A stretch of 64,000 nucleotides of DNA, taken from assembly GCA_035388825.1 (NCBI GenBank), contig DAOOQQ010000010.1:1-64000 (forward strand), written 5' to 3'. The DNA comes from MWAR01 sp035388825 (GTDB taxonomy: Bacteria; Muiribacteriota; Ozemobacteria; Ozemobacterales; Ozemobacteraceae). Positions within the stretch are counted from its first letter, which is position 1. Each line of letters begins with the position of its first letter. Shown in pieces: positions 53,762-62,111 of this stretch. Under the pieces are notes generated by a model. It searched no databases. It was not told where the DNA came from and worked only from the letters and a program-made list of their open reading frames with translations. The position numbers were made by a program, and so were the translations under genes.

Positions 53762-54493
53762 TCAAAGCGCTTTGATGGCGTCGAACTTCTCCATGTAATC
53801 CGAACCGTCGAGCCGGAGCTCGGCAAAGCGGATCCGACCGTAGCCGCGACTTCCGCCCCCGCCGATCGCGTCAAGCTCCAGGAGCTTGAGGCCGGTCACG
53901 AGCTTCTCGAAGAAAGCTTCATCCTCGTCGGTCAGTATTTTGAATGTGATACTGAAGCGAAACTCGGCGCCGGCGGGGATGCGTTCGGTTATGCGAAGAC
54001 TTCCAGGCTTTGCTGTTCCTGCAATTCGATCAATAGCAGTCTCAGACTTTTCCTCAGTAAAAGACCATCCATTTTCCAGAGCTTTCTTTTTCCACGCATC
54101 ATCAAGATGGCAATCTGAAAATGAAGCCCGTGTCGGCCCAAATGGGCTTCCTTCTTGTTGATCTGAACCGCTGCACCCGAATGTCGAAAGGATGGCCTTC
54201 GCGGCAAGAGCCTGTTCCTTTGCATCCTTCACGGCTTCGTAGGTTTTGAGAGAAACCAGGCCCCCGTTGCTTTGATGGTGTGAAGCCAGGCCACTCGCAA
54301 GCTCCAGAAGGGAGCGGGTTTTGCCCTTGAGCGACGATCCCGGAATATAAGGTTCATACGTGTGCGGATGCCGGAGGACCGGGTTGTCGGTACCACCGAT
54401 GTGCATCGCATCGTTCCCGGCGCCGATATGCAAGCCGCTCTTCAGAACGATTTTTCCTTCGAGCTTTTTGATGGCTTTGAGTTTGAGTTCCAT
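53762..54493 (-). CDS. csm3: Type III-A backbone subunit Csm3 (target-RNA nuclease)
   Basis: Cas7-type RAMP forming the Csm filament and cutting target RNA at 6-base intervals. The 243-residue protein has LKSGLHIGAGNDAMHIGGTDNPVLRHP with the expected catalytic aspartate (D36 in GGTDNPV), EPYIPGSSLKGKTRSLLE and the glycine-rich IGGGGSRGYGRIRF near the C-terminus. The retained aspartate predicts an active RNase. GGGAGGT lies about nine bases before the ATG, and csm2 ends 3 bases upstream. Confidence 0.95.
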   Translation of the reverse strand: MELKLKAIKKLEGKIVLKSGLHIGAGNDAMHIGGTDNPVLRHPHTYEPYIPGSSLKGKTRSLLELASGLASHHQSNGGLVSLKTYEAVKDAKEQALAAKAILSTFGCSGSDQQEGSPFGPTRASFSDCHLDDAWKKKALENGWSFTEEKSETAIDRIAGTAKPGSLRITERIPAGAEFRFSITFKILTDEDEAFFEKLVTGLKLLELDAIGGGGSRGYGRIRFAELRLDGSDYMEKFDAIKAL

Positions 54494-54496
54494 GGT

Positions 54497-54955
54497 TTAT
54501 CGACCTCCCCGTGTGCCGTGATTGCGGGCTTCGCGTGCGCTGTTTTCCCGTTCCTTGTCGAAATACTTGTAATACCCCATGAACGCCTCGAACAGCGTGT
54601 GGAAAACCTTGAAATCATCGAGATCATTGAGTTGTTTCAGTGAAACGCCGATGAAATCCTTGAACTCGGGAGAGATGAGGTCCCTGGCCCTGGCATAGGC
54701 GACCTTGGCGTTCAGCATTTTCAGGTAGGGGAGAGAGCGGTCAAATTCTTCTCTCTGTTTCTCTTCGGGTAGCTCCTTGAGACGGCTCTCGAAGGTCAGA
54801 ACATCATCGAAGAAACGCCTCAACTGCGTGGACTTGTTGAGCTTTTCGGACGCTTCGTTTGAAACGGCTTTTGCAATCTTTTCAGCGGTTTCAGAGAACA
54901 GATCGGGATTCACGAGTTTTTTCGTCTTGTCTTTCCAGAATTTTATTTCCTGCAT
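54497..54955 (-). CDS. csm2: Type III-A small subunit Csm2
   Basis: Small helical Cas11-type subunit (152 residues) lining the inner filament of the Csm complex and stabilising target RNA binding. It is all-helical and strongly charged, with STQLRRFFDDVLTFESRL, LPYLKMLNAKVAYARAR and FHTLFEAFMGYYKYFDKER typical of Csm2. The strong AAGGAGGT three bases before the ATG agrees with a subunit needed in several copies. It lies between cas10 and csm3. Confidence 0.93.
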   Translation of the reverse strand: MQEIKFWKDKTKKLVNPDLFSETAEKIAKAVSNEASEKLNKSTQLRRFFDDVLTFESRLKELPEEKQREEFDRSLPYLKMLNAKVAYARARDLISPEFKDFIGVSLKQLNDLDDFKVFHTLFEAFMGYYKYFDKERENSAREARNHGTRGGR

Positions 54956-54978
54956 AGAACCTCCTTCCAGATTGTGCT

Positions 54979-57618
54979 TTAGCGATGACGGTAGAGAACC
55001 TGCCAGAGCGGAATGTTCATGTCGCCGCCGAAACTGCTGAGCCAGGTTGCGGCTTCCAGCACGGTTTCGATGGCCTTTTCACGTTCATCCCAGGTGCCGA
55101 GCTTTGAAACGTTTCGAACGACCGCGTATTTGAATTTGGCCCGCCAGGAAAGGCTTTCGAGGTCGCCTGCGGTCAGCGGGAACTCGCCAGATCGTAGAAG
55201 CGCTTCCTGCCTCGCCAGTTCAGAAAATTTCGTGAATCGGTAGAGCATGCCGGTGGAAAGCCACCGCTTTGCGAGCCAGGATTCGAGGTGATCGCGAATT
55301 TCCTGCAAGCGGGCGAACCCGGTCCAGGTGACGGTTCGGTCGAAAAGCGTGATCCGGTCTCGGCCGGCATTCTTTGAGGCATGGACGCCTTCCTCGGCTT
55401 TTTCCGCCATCGCGCGAATCGAATCGCCGGATTTGTGCACGCTGATTCCCGCTGACAACGTCACTTCCGGGTTGCTTCCGACGAACCGGCGGAATTCATG
55501 GGCAAGGGTTGGGGCAAATTCGACGATCCGGTTCCACGGGCCGATAACGAAAAGATCGTCACCGCCGGAAAAGACCGTGTAGATGTTTTGAAATCGCGTA
55601 TCCGTGCGCATCAGCCAGGGAAGGTAGCCGGCAAAGAAAAAGTCCAACTGGCGGCTGAGCGTCGCTGTTCGGGAGACGGTCATGCGCTCGGGGGGGAGCG
55701 CGCTGCCGAAGATCAGGCCGAGGTTGTCCACGTCCGCCTTCAGTACCCCCATGGCTTCGATGCCCTCACATGCGCCAGGCTTCCCCTCGATGGGCGTCAA
55801 TGCCCCCTTGGCGATATGGGCGAAGGTTTTCACTGCCCGTTCTTTCATCATATCGATCAATTCGAGTCGCTTTTCTTCGGAACCCCTGCCGCACAGATAG
55901 CGGTCGTCGTGCTGATCCGCCTCTTCGAAGCGAGGCACGTGGCCATTGATGAAGCGATGTGTGATCGGCTTGGCGAAGTTGCCGTCGGCGGGGATTTCGA
56001 GATCCCAGTAGTGATGAAGATGACCGACCCGAGCAAGATCTCCGAGACGGCCAGAAACGTCGAATCCGAGCTGGAAGCGGCCGTAGATCGGGCATTTTAG
56101 CCTATCCCCGCGGAGATCGGCCTCGGCGGCGGTCACCGCGAACCTCGGTTCCTTCACCAGGTTTTCACCGATGAGATACTGATCGTGGCAGGGGCCGCAG
56201 GCGGGTGTCTTTTCGGCCCCGATGCCGATGGCCGCGTCGGCTCGGGCCGGTCTCTTGCCGCAGAACGGGCACAGGCCCTTCCCCTGACGGGTGAACTCTT
56301 CCAGGTAGGCGGTATGGACCCCGCCTGTGGTGCGCAGGTCGAACCGGCGGAACTTTTTTCCCTCTGCTGCGGCGGTGAGACGGGCCCACATCGCGGCGTA
56401 GCCTTTCCCGAGAAAATCTTTCCCGGAGGCTGTGAGGTGGCAGATGCCGAAGCCGACCTGGCCGTGGAACTGCTCGAGAAGCCAGGCATTTATCGCCTTC
56501 TCGCTCTCGCCGAGAACGGTGCGGTTTTTGTCGGTGTTCGGCGCGAGTATCGTGAACTTTCCCGCCGCGTTCAGCAGAATGCTGAGACTGGTTAGACCGA
56601 GTTCGCGGGCCACCAGGCTCGCTGCGGTTTCGGCGAGGAGGGAAACATAGAAGGACCGCCCCCGGATAAGTTTTCCCGAAGCTTTGTTGGTGCTTCCTCC
56701 GTTGGAAAAGATGAAGTCCTGGATGCCGTAAAAATTACCCTGGATGACGAGAATGGCTGGGGTGTCGTAGTTTTGTACGGCTTCCGGCGTCAATGTCCCG
56801 TGATCCCGATGGTAGCCGTAAATCGCCGCGGCCAGGGCAGCCGTTGCCCGGGAGTGGTCGTAGAGGGAAACGTCCGGGATGTAGTTGCCGACGGTGACGG
56901 CGGGAATCTGGGCGAGGTAGAGTCGGCAGAGGCTGTCGAAATGCTCGAGCCACAAGTGCGGAATGCTGCGATGTTCGAGCTTGTCGAGGTCGAAGACGAA
57001 CTGTTCGAATAGTTCTCGATATTCTTTTCCGGCCCCGCCATTGTCGGCCGGAACGACGTCTTTTGTTTTTGCGGGAAAAGCCGAGTCCGGAGCCAGTTTT
57101 TTCAGCGGAAGGCGGCACCGGAACTCGTCAGCGCTCGTAGGCATTTTTTTCCCCGAGAGAACGAGCCCTTCGAAAATCGGCATCAGGCGTGTTTTCCGGA
57201 ATCCCTCTTCACCGGTGGCACAGCGGTTGTATGTGTCGAACGAGTCGCGGTCGAAGCCGCTGCTGATGCGATCACCCATGGCAATCGCCCATTGGCCGGC
57301 CGTTGTGGGGCAATGGTGAGCCGCGGCCAGTGAAAGAAAGGCATCGCCTTCTCCCCAATCCGAACGTTCGAAGACGGAAGGGAGAATCTTCTGGAGATGA
57401 TCCAGGAAGGCTGCGGTGAAGACGGCGTGCTGGTGGGTGAATTTCCCGTCATGAGAAGGGAGATACAGGGTCGAGTGACGATCGATGAAATTCCGATCGG
57501 GGAAGAAGCCCGTTCCGAGGTCTCCATCCGAGCCTGCAGCACCGGCGGCCCGTTGGGCAAACTTGCCGATATCGTGCAGAAACCCTGCCAGTGCGACTTT
57601 CAACAATGTTTCATCCAT
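54979..57618 (-). CDS. cas10: Type III-A Cas10/Csm1 (HD nuclease, cyclic oligoadenylate synthase)
   Basis: Large subunit of the Csm complex, about 879 residues. The N-terminal HD domain has LAGFLHDIGKFAQRA (H15 D16) and later HQHAVFTAAFLDHL and AAAHHCP, the single-strand DNase. A zinc region shows LCPFCGKRP and ACGPCHDQY. The second palm domain has VFSGGDDLFVIGPW (GGDD about 685-688), so cyclic oligoadenylate synthesis should work. Two ATGs are possible; 57618 is preferred because AAGGA sits eight bases before it, while it almost touches the one at 57627. It is the first csm gene, 68 bases after the CARF-HEPN gene. Confidence 0.96.
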   Translation of the reverse strand: MDETLLKVALAGFLHDIGKFAQRAAGAAGSDGDLGTGFFPDRNFIDRHSTLYLPSHDGKFTHQHAVFTAAFLDHLQKILPSVFERSDWGEGDAFLSLAAAHHCPTTAGQWAIAMGDRISSGFDRDSFDTYNRCATGEEGFRKTRLMPIFEGLVLSGKKMPTSADEFRCRLPLKKLAPDSAFPAKTKDVVPADNGGAGKEYRELFEQFVFDLDKLEHRSIPHLWLEHFDSLCRLYLAQIPAVTVGNYIPDVSLYDHSRATAALAAAIYGYHRDHGTLTPEAVQNYDTPAILVIQGNFYGIQDFIFSNGGSTNKASGKLIRGRSFYVSLLAETAASLVARELGLTSLSILLNAAGKFTILAPNTDKNRTVLGESEKAINAWLLEQFHGQVGFGICHLTASGKDFLGKGYAAMWARLTAAAEGKKFRRFDLRTTGGVHTAYLEEFTRQGKGLCPFCGKRPARADAAIGIGAEKTPACGPCHDQYLIGENLVKEPRFAVTAAEADLRGDRLKCPIYGRFQLGFDVSGRLGDLARVGHLHHYWDLEIPADGNFAKPITHRFINGHVPRFEEADQHDDRYLCGRGSEEKRLELIDMMKERAVKTFAHIAKGALTPIEGKPGACEGIEAMGVLKADVDNLGLIFGSALPPERMTVSRTATLSRQLDFFFAGYLPWLMRTDTRFQNIYTVFSGGDDLFVIGPWNRIVEFAPTLAHEFRRFVGSNPEVTLSAGISVHKSGDSIRAMAEKAEEGVHASKNAGRDRITLFDRTVTWTGFARLQEIRDHLESWLAKRWLSTGMLYRFTKFSELARQEALLRSGEFPLTAGDLESLSWRAKFKYAVVRNVSKLGTWDEREKAIETVLEAATWLSSFGGDMNIPLWQVLYRHR

Positions 57619-57695
57619 CGTGGTCATCCTTTCGGTTGCGGCGGGATTACTCTTTCAGATCAGGAAAGGGGCGAAGGGAGGGGCGGTTCAAATAT

Positions 57696-59354
57696 TTATT
57701 GGTCTATTTCGATCAGTTCGCCCAGGACGAACGGGTTCTGTTGTTGTTCGACTGTCGGGCGGCGGTCGACGAAGGCGACGCGGCGGACCGGCAGGCCGAG
57801 TTCGCGGGCGCGTTCGTAGACGGCCTGCATCACCCACTGCATGCAGGTGGTGCCGCCGGTGAGATTGATCACGATCTCGCTTGCCCCGAGAAGATGCGGC
57901 TCGATATTCTTGACGAGAGCGGCCGTTTCGTCGAATCCGGTGAAGACCTCCTTCAACAACCGCGTTTCGAACTTGTCGGGGGTGACGACGCCGGCCCGGT
58001 CGCAGATTTCAGGAATACGCTCCTGTGCCTGGCTGCTGGTGAGGATCACCGCTCGATCCGGCGCGGTGAGGCGAAGCGCCGTATACAGGAGGCCGGCCGA
58101 TGAACCAAGGCCGCTCACGAGCAGTTTCCCAGATGTTTTGGGCAGCTCGGGAATTATCCACCAGGCATCGTCGTGAAGATGCTCGCGACAGATGTCGAAC
58201 TTCTCTCGAGCCAGGTTCAGCCGATCGCCGACCTTGACGTTGTCCTTGCGAAAACCGGCATGGGCGAACTCGTTTCGCCTGTCGCCCAAAAGCTTGTACA
58301 AGAGGCCCGCGGGAAATATATTTTTATCTATAACCAAGGAGGCCCGATACAGGCGGTTTTCGATCATTGTTTGCCGGTCGCGAGACGCCAGCCACTCCCC
58401 TTCGGGTTTCATCGAAAGCCAGATACGATTGATCACCCATTCCCGCAGCAGCATCAATGCCTGTGCCGTGTCGTGCTGAACCAGCTTGTCCTCGATGAAG
58501 TTCAGTTGCCGTTCGAGTTCGGCATGATCGAGAATAAGCCCTTTTTTCCAGGCGCCGCTGCCCTTCCGCAGCGCAACCTTTTCGAGCGAACCGCGGAGTT
58601 TTTCCGCGAGTTCCCGGCCGGCGACGAATTGATTGTTTTCGGTGATCAGGCTCGGGAACATCTCAAGCAGCGCCTGAGCATGGTTCCCCGCTTCGAGTGA
58701 CAAACCCGAAGCCTGCATCGGATGATACTCCTTGAGCTTTTTGTCGAAATGGCGTCCGGCGCGTTCATCGAAGCCGGGCATTTCCTGGAGGAACTCGCCG
58801 AGGGTTTCGACCCCGCCTGTTTCCATGAAGGTTTTGACGGCAAAAGAACCCTTGACCAGCGCCGTCAGAGGCGAAAGGTCGAAGATGGGGGTTCGGTTCG
58901 CAATCTGGTCGCGGTTCTCGTAAGCCCCGTAGAAGATCCCGCCCAGCTCGGCTTTGTGCGTTGCTTCGAGGTAGGAAAGCGAGGCGAAGAACAACAACGG
59001 CAGGTGGCGGAAGCTGTTTGTGATGTCGAGAAAGACGCGGTGCGGGGTGACGGCGGTCGACAGCCGCTGGATGATCCGGTCGAAGACGCTCCAGACCTCG
59101 TCGATGGTCTTCCCCTCCGAAATGTCCAGAATTTCACAGGTGACGCCGAGAGCTGCAGCTTCATCGATGAGATGCTTCCTGTGCTTTTCCGATGCGGCAG
59201 TGGTGAGCAGGGCCAGTAGAAGATTGACGGGTGATTCGAGCGTTCGCGACAAGGCAAGGCTGCAGAACCGGCTCGAATGAGCGCGATCCCCCAGGTAATA
59301 CGAGGTCTCGGTGAGGAGCGAGGTGCCCAGAGCCGTGAGAATGAGGTCGCTCAT
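57696..59354 (-). CDS. CARF-HEPN ribonuclease with an additional C-terminal CARF-like domain
   Basis: A 552-residue type III effector. Residues about 1-185 match the TM1812/Csx1-type CARF domain: MSDLILTALGTS, FLDITNSFRHLPLL (110-120) and GGIFYGAYEN. The HEPN region (about 210-395) contains the RNase motif Rx4H as RNEFAH (R360, H365). Residues about 409-552 form a second Rossmann-like domain with SGLGSSAGLLYTAL, AVILTSS, VINLTGGTT (495-503) and RRVAFVDRRP, which looks like the CARF domain of Csm6/Card1 proteins. ATG 59354 has GGAGGAG upstream and overlaps the previous gene by 4 bases. Activation by cyclic oligoadenylate and RNA cleavage are inferred from family; the C-terminal domain could bind a second ligand or act as a ring nuclease. 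Confidence 0.83.
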   Translation of the reverse strand: MSDLILTALGTSLLTETSYYLGDRAHSSRFCSLALSRTLESPVNLLLALLTTAASEKHRKHLIDEAAALGVTCEILDISEGKTIDEVWSVFDRIIQRLSTAVTPHRVFLDITNSFRHLPLLFFASLSYLEATHKAELGGIFYGAYENRDQIANRTPIFDLSPLTALVKGSFAVKTFMETGGVETLGEFLQEMPGFDERAGRHFDKKLKEYHPMQASGLSLEAGNHAQALLEMFPSLITENNQFVAGRELAEKLRGSLEKVALRKGSGAWKKGLILDHAELERQLNFIEDKLVQHDTAQALMLLREWVINRIWLSMKPEGEWLASRDRQTMIENRLYRASLVIDKNIFPAGLLYKLLGDRRNEFAHAGFRKDNVKVGDRLNLAREKFDICREHLHDDAWWIIPELPKTSGKLLVSGLGSSAGLLYTALRLTAPDRAVILTSSQAQERIPEICDRAGVVTPDKFETRLLKEVFTGFDETAALVKNIEPHLLGASEIVINLTGGTTCMQWVMQAVYERARELGLPVRRVAFVDRRPTVEQQQNPFVLGELIEIDQ

Positions 59355-60544
59355 GATGCTCCTCCAATCAGCAGGCGTTTCAGGGCGGCTTCGAGGTTCG
59401 GCAGGTCGTGGCGGTCGATCAAATCGATGCGCATAATGCGAGCCTTGGTTCTGACCTCGAGCTTTTTCGAGAGGTCGGCGTTGGTGACGAGGATCCTGCG
59501 CGCGAGCGCGCCCCCCAGAGCGCGGGCGGTGGCGTCGATCGAGAGCAGCTCCTTCGAGAGGGTGAAATCCTTGCCGGCCTGGCCGTCGCATTTGCAGGAG
59601 ACGTAAGAAAGCCTGTTTTCATGGGCGATCAGCACGTCGGCCTCGGTCTTGGGAGAGTCCTGGAGCGGTTGACGCGTGGCGGGGTCGCGCTCCCAGGTGA
59701 GCTGGCACTGGGACGCGACGCCGGCGGCCCCGAAGACACGCCTGGCGACATCGGTGACGTAGATTTCGAGCCAGGCGCCCAGCGTGTGTTTACCCCAAAA
59801 ATCTTCGTCGATGATCTTGATTTGGGGAACTTGCGACCCCTTCACCCACGTCGTGCGCAACAGGCCGAGCTTTTCCATCGCCTGTAACAGCAGCTCGGCG
59901 TCGGCGACTGCTTGCCGGTCGTTGTGATCCGAAAGATTGGTCACCCGCTGGCCGTGCGCATGACACTTGATCCATGACGCAAGAATCGATGCCGCTGCCG
60001 GCTTGCTGCCGAGCCGACGCGCTGCTTCGACCTGGTTCGCCGTCGGAACGCGTTGCCGGATCGTGGTGTCGGCATACTTTCCGTATGCCAGCAGCAGTTC
60101 GTGGGGTGACAACCGGGGGATCGACAGCCCTTCTTGGGAAAGCGGCGTTTCCGGATTCAGGGAATACAACCGGTCACCCCGGTAGTAAATGACGGCCTGG
60201 CCGGCCTTGCCCGCGAAGGTGAAGGCGCCCAGCGACATGAGCTTGGTGCCCCCGGTGACATTGACGACTCCCCGGGGTCGGCCTTCGGCAACCCAGGCAT
60301 CATGCAGTGCCCGGGAAATGGCGTCGGGTGAGAACGGGTCGACCCGGATGGGCTTGACCATCGGGTTGGCGCCTTTGTGATACTCCCTCCAGAAGTGGGT
60401 GATCCAACGGATTTCCTGCTGCATGAATCGGTCTTCGGAGTAGACGAACCACCAGACTCGGGGCTTGACCGCCAGCGCCGGCAGGAGATTCGGCAGGGTC
60501 TGTTCCCCGATCAGGGCGACGTAGAAGTCGCTGGGGTTCGTCAT
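59351..60544 (-). CDS. Card1/Can2-type CARF nuclease (DUF1887)
   Basis: A 397-residue cyclic-oligoadenylate-activated nuclease of the Card1/Can2 group. The CARF domain (about 1-150) has WWFVYSEDRFMQQE and RGVVNVTGGTKLMSLGAFTF (95-101 core). A winged-helix linker (about 160-245) leads to a PD-(D/E)XK domain: LGAWLEIYVTDVARR (E260), KTEADVLIAHENRLSYVSCKCD (D303, K318). The position usually held by the motif Glu two residues before Lys is Ser316. ATG 60544 overlaps the cas6 stop by 4 bases; a longer start would overlap further and is rejected. Family members cut single-stranded DNA and/or RNA once activated. Confidence 0.88.
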   Translation of the reverse strand: MTNPSDFYVALIGEQTLPNLLPALAVKPRVWWFVYSEDRFMQQEIRWITHFWREYHKGANPMVKPIRVDPFSPDAISRALHDAWVAEGRPRGVVNVTGGTKLMSLGAFTFAGKAGQAVIYYRGDRLYSLNPETPLSQEGLSIPRLSPHELLLAYGKYADTTIRQRVPTANQVEAARRLGSKPAAASILASWIKCHAHGQRVTNLSDHNDRQAVADAELLLQAMEKLGLLRTTWVKGSQVPQIKIIDEDFWGKHTLGAWLEIYVTDVARRVFGAAGVASQCQLTWERDPATRQPLQDSPKTEADVLIAHENRLSYVSCKCDGQAGKDFTLSKELLSIDATARALGGALARRILVTNADLSKKLEVRTKARIMRIDLIDRHDLPNLEAALKRLLIGGAS

Positions 60545-61557
60545 GACAAGGACGCCTCCCGACGTGCGGCCGGGGCGTGAGAAGCGGGTGCGCACGCATG
60601 TTCCGGCGGGGTGACCGACGCGATGCGGTAGCGGCCCTGGCCGAAGATCGTTCCGCGGCCGATGCGAAGGAGCTCTCCGGCCCGGAGAAGCGACAGGAAG
60701 GGGCGGATATCGCCGCGGTAGAGCGCGGTTCCGACCGTGCCGCCCCAGGTTGCGCGCTGATTCTGGCGACTGGAGACGCGTTCCCAGAACACGGTCGACA
60801 GAGATTTGGAGGTGAGGGAAACCTGCATGGCCCGATCGATGATATCGCGGAAATTCCAGGGCGGCCCGGCGGTGAGGTCGTCCGGGGCGATGGCCGTGAT
60901 GCGCCGGAGGATGGAGCGGATGATCCGGTGGAACTCGGGCTGATTCACGATTTTCCCGGAGGTTTTATCCTTGAAGGCGGTCGGGGTCTCGAAGGTGAGA
61001 CTCAGTTCGAGCGGCTCGCCGCCCCAGCCGGCCGGCTGCTCGATCGACACCGTCTCGGGCGTGTAGGGGGCGAGCGTGTGGGTCGCGGGGTCATAGAGGC
61101 GGGTGCCCGTGCCGGCCTGGTTCATCGCGACCAGGTCGCAGGGGATGCGATCGCGACCGAGGCCGCCCGTGGCGGCTTCGCGCAGGGCCTGGGTGAGGAA
61201 CGGGAGCGTATCCACCGCCCGTCCGAAGAGGGTGAGCCGGAAGCGGGCTGTCTCGGGCGGCCGGAACAGACGGGGGCCCTGAAAGTCGGCGTTGAGGACG
61301 AAGGGATGCGGGGCATCGCCACCGCCGCCCGTCGTCGCATTCGAGGAAGGAGATGTCGCGGTTTCGAAGGTGATGGCATAGGCGCAGCTATGCTCGGCGA
61401 GACAGCCCCGGCAGACGTTATCCGGCCGGTTGCGCTGGAAACAGACGATCCGTTTGAGCTGGTATCCCAGCGCCCCGCGCAGGGTGTTGACGGGATTCGG
61501 CGGAAACGACAGGGCAGCCTGCGGCCGCAGTTCGACGATGAGCTCGAGGTATCTCAT
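60541..61557 (-). CDS. cas6: Pre-crRNA processing endoribonuclease Cas6
   Basis: RAMP endonuclease cutting the repeat transcript to leave the 8-base handle. The 338-residue protein fits the CRISPR_Cas6 (PF10040-like) group: FPPNPVNTLRGALGYQLKR, the cysteines of FQRNRPDNVCRGCLAEHSCAY, FGRAVDTLPFLTQALREAATGGLGRDRIPCDL, and the C-terminal RGDIRPFLSLLRAGELLRIGRGTIFGQGRYRI glycine-rich loop. A Gly/Ser/Thr/Ala-rich insertion lies near residue 68-80. It opens the transcription unit that continues into the CARF genes. A candidate promoter lies 113-141 bases before the start. Confidence 0.88.
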   Translation of the reverse strand: MRYLELIVELRPQAALSFPPNPVNTLRGALGYQLKRIVCFQRNRPDNVCRGCLAEHSCAYAITFETATSPSSNATTGGGGDAPHPFVLNADFQGPRLFRPPETARFRLTLFGRAVDTLPFLTQALREAATGGLGRDRIPCDLVAMNQAGTGTRLYDPATHTLAPYTPETVSIEQPAGWGGEPLELSLTFETPTAFKDKTSGKIVNQPEFHRIIRSILRRITAIAPDDLTAGPPWNFRDIIDRAMQVSLTSKSLSTVFWERVSSRQNQRATWGGTVGTALYRGDIRPFLSLLRAGELLRIGRGTIFGQGRYRIASVTPPEHACAPASHAPAARREASLS

Positions 61558-61754
61558 GAGTCTTCCTCTCGATGTGCCGGGCGCGCCGATTTCTCGGCGT
61601 GCCGTGGAGCGTTTTCCGTGTCGGTGTCTTCAGCCGATCCTGTGACGGGAAACCCGGTCGTCGAAAGAAGAAATAGCATAAACGCCGCTACGGTTCAAGA
61701 AATTATCAGAATCGGTATGTATCGGACCGTTTCATTCGAGGTTCATCGGCATCG
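61558..61754 (-). other. Spacer between adaptation and interference modules
   Basis: 197 bases between cas2 and cas6, both on the minus strand. It is less GC-rich than its surroundings and is the only sizeable gap within the cas genes. A promoter-like pair (61670-61698) is listed separately. Nothing else is recognised. Confidence 0.5.
61670..61698 (-). promoter_or_regulatory. Candidate promoter for the cas6 transcription unit
   Basis: On the minus strand TTGAAC (61693-61698) and TATTTC (61670-61675) are 17 bases apart, a plausible but weak sigma-70-like pair. An alternative -10, TATGCT, sits too close to the -35. It would separate expression of cas6 and the effectors from cas1-cas2. Confidence 0.3.
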
Positions 61755-62111
61755 TCAGGCGACCTCGCTCTCGTCGGCGTCGTCGTCGGGCTCGGCCGGG
61801 GCGGCGTCGAGTCCGCGGTGACCGTCCGTGACGATGAAATGGTCGGGGTCTTCGAGCAGGCCGGGGAGGCCGAACACGTGCATGCGGCGCTGGGCGTCGC
61901 GGGTCATCGCGTAGATGCGCACGCTGTCCACGGCGGGGTCGATCAGGGGGCTCACGCGGCGGAGCAGCTCGTCGAAGCGGGGGCCTTCGAGGAACGTTTC
62001 GAAGACGCTTTCCTGCACCGGCACGGCGTAGTTTTTCAGCATCTTGTGCAGCTTGCGGCGCCGCTTGTCGGACGGAGTGTCATAGCAAATGATATAAAAC
62101 ATGCCGCTCAT
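61755..62111 (-). CDS. cas2: CRISPR adaptation protein Cas2
   Basis: A 118-residue ferredoxin-fold subunit of the spacer integration complex. MFYIICYDTPSDKRRRKLHKMLKNYAVPVQESVFE is the Cas2 signature, with the conserved Asp after the first strand (D11). The C-terminus is extended and acidic (EPDDDADESEVA). ATG 62111 overlaps the cas1 stop in an ATGA junction, showing translational coupling. The longer frame inside cas1 is rejected. Confidence 0.95.
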   Translation of the reverse strand: MSGMFYIICYDTPSDKRRRKLHKMLKNYAVPVQESVFETFLEGPRFDELLRRVSPLIDPAVDSVRIYAMTRDAQRRMHVFGLPGLLEDPDHFIVTDGHRGLDAAPAEPDDDADESEVA

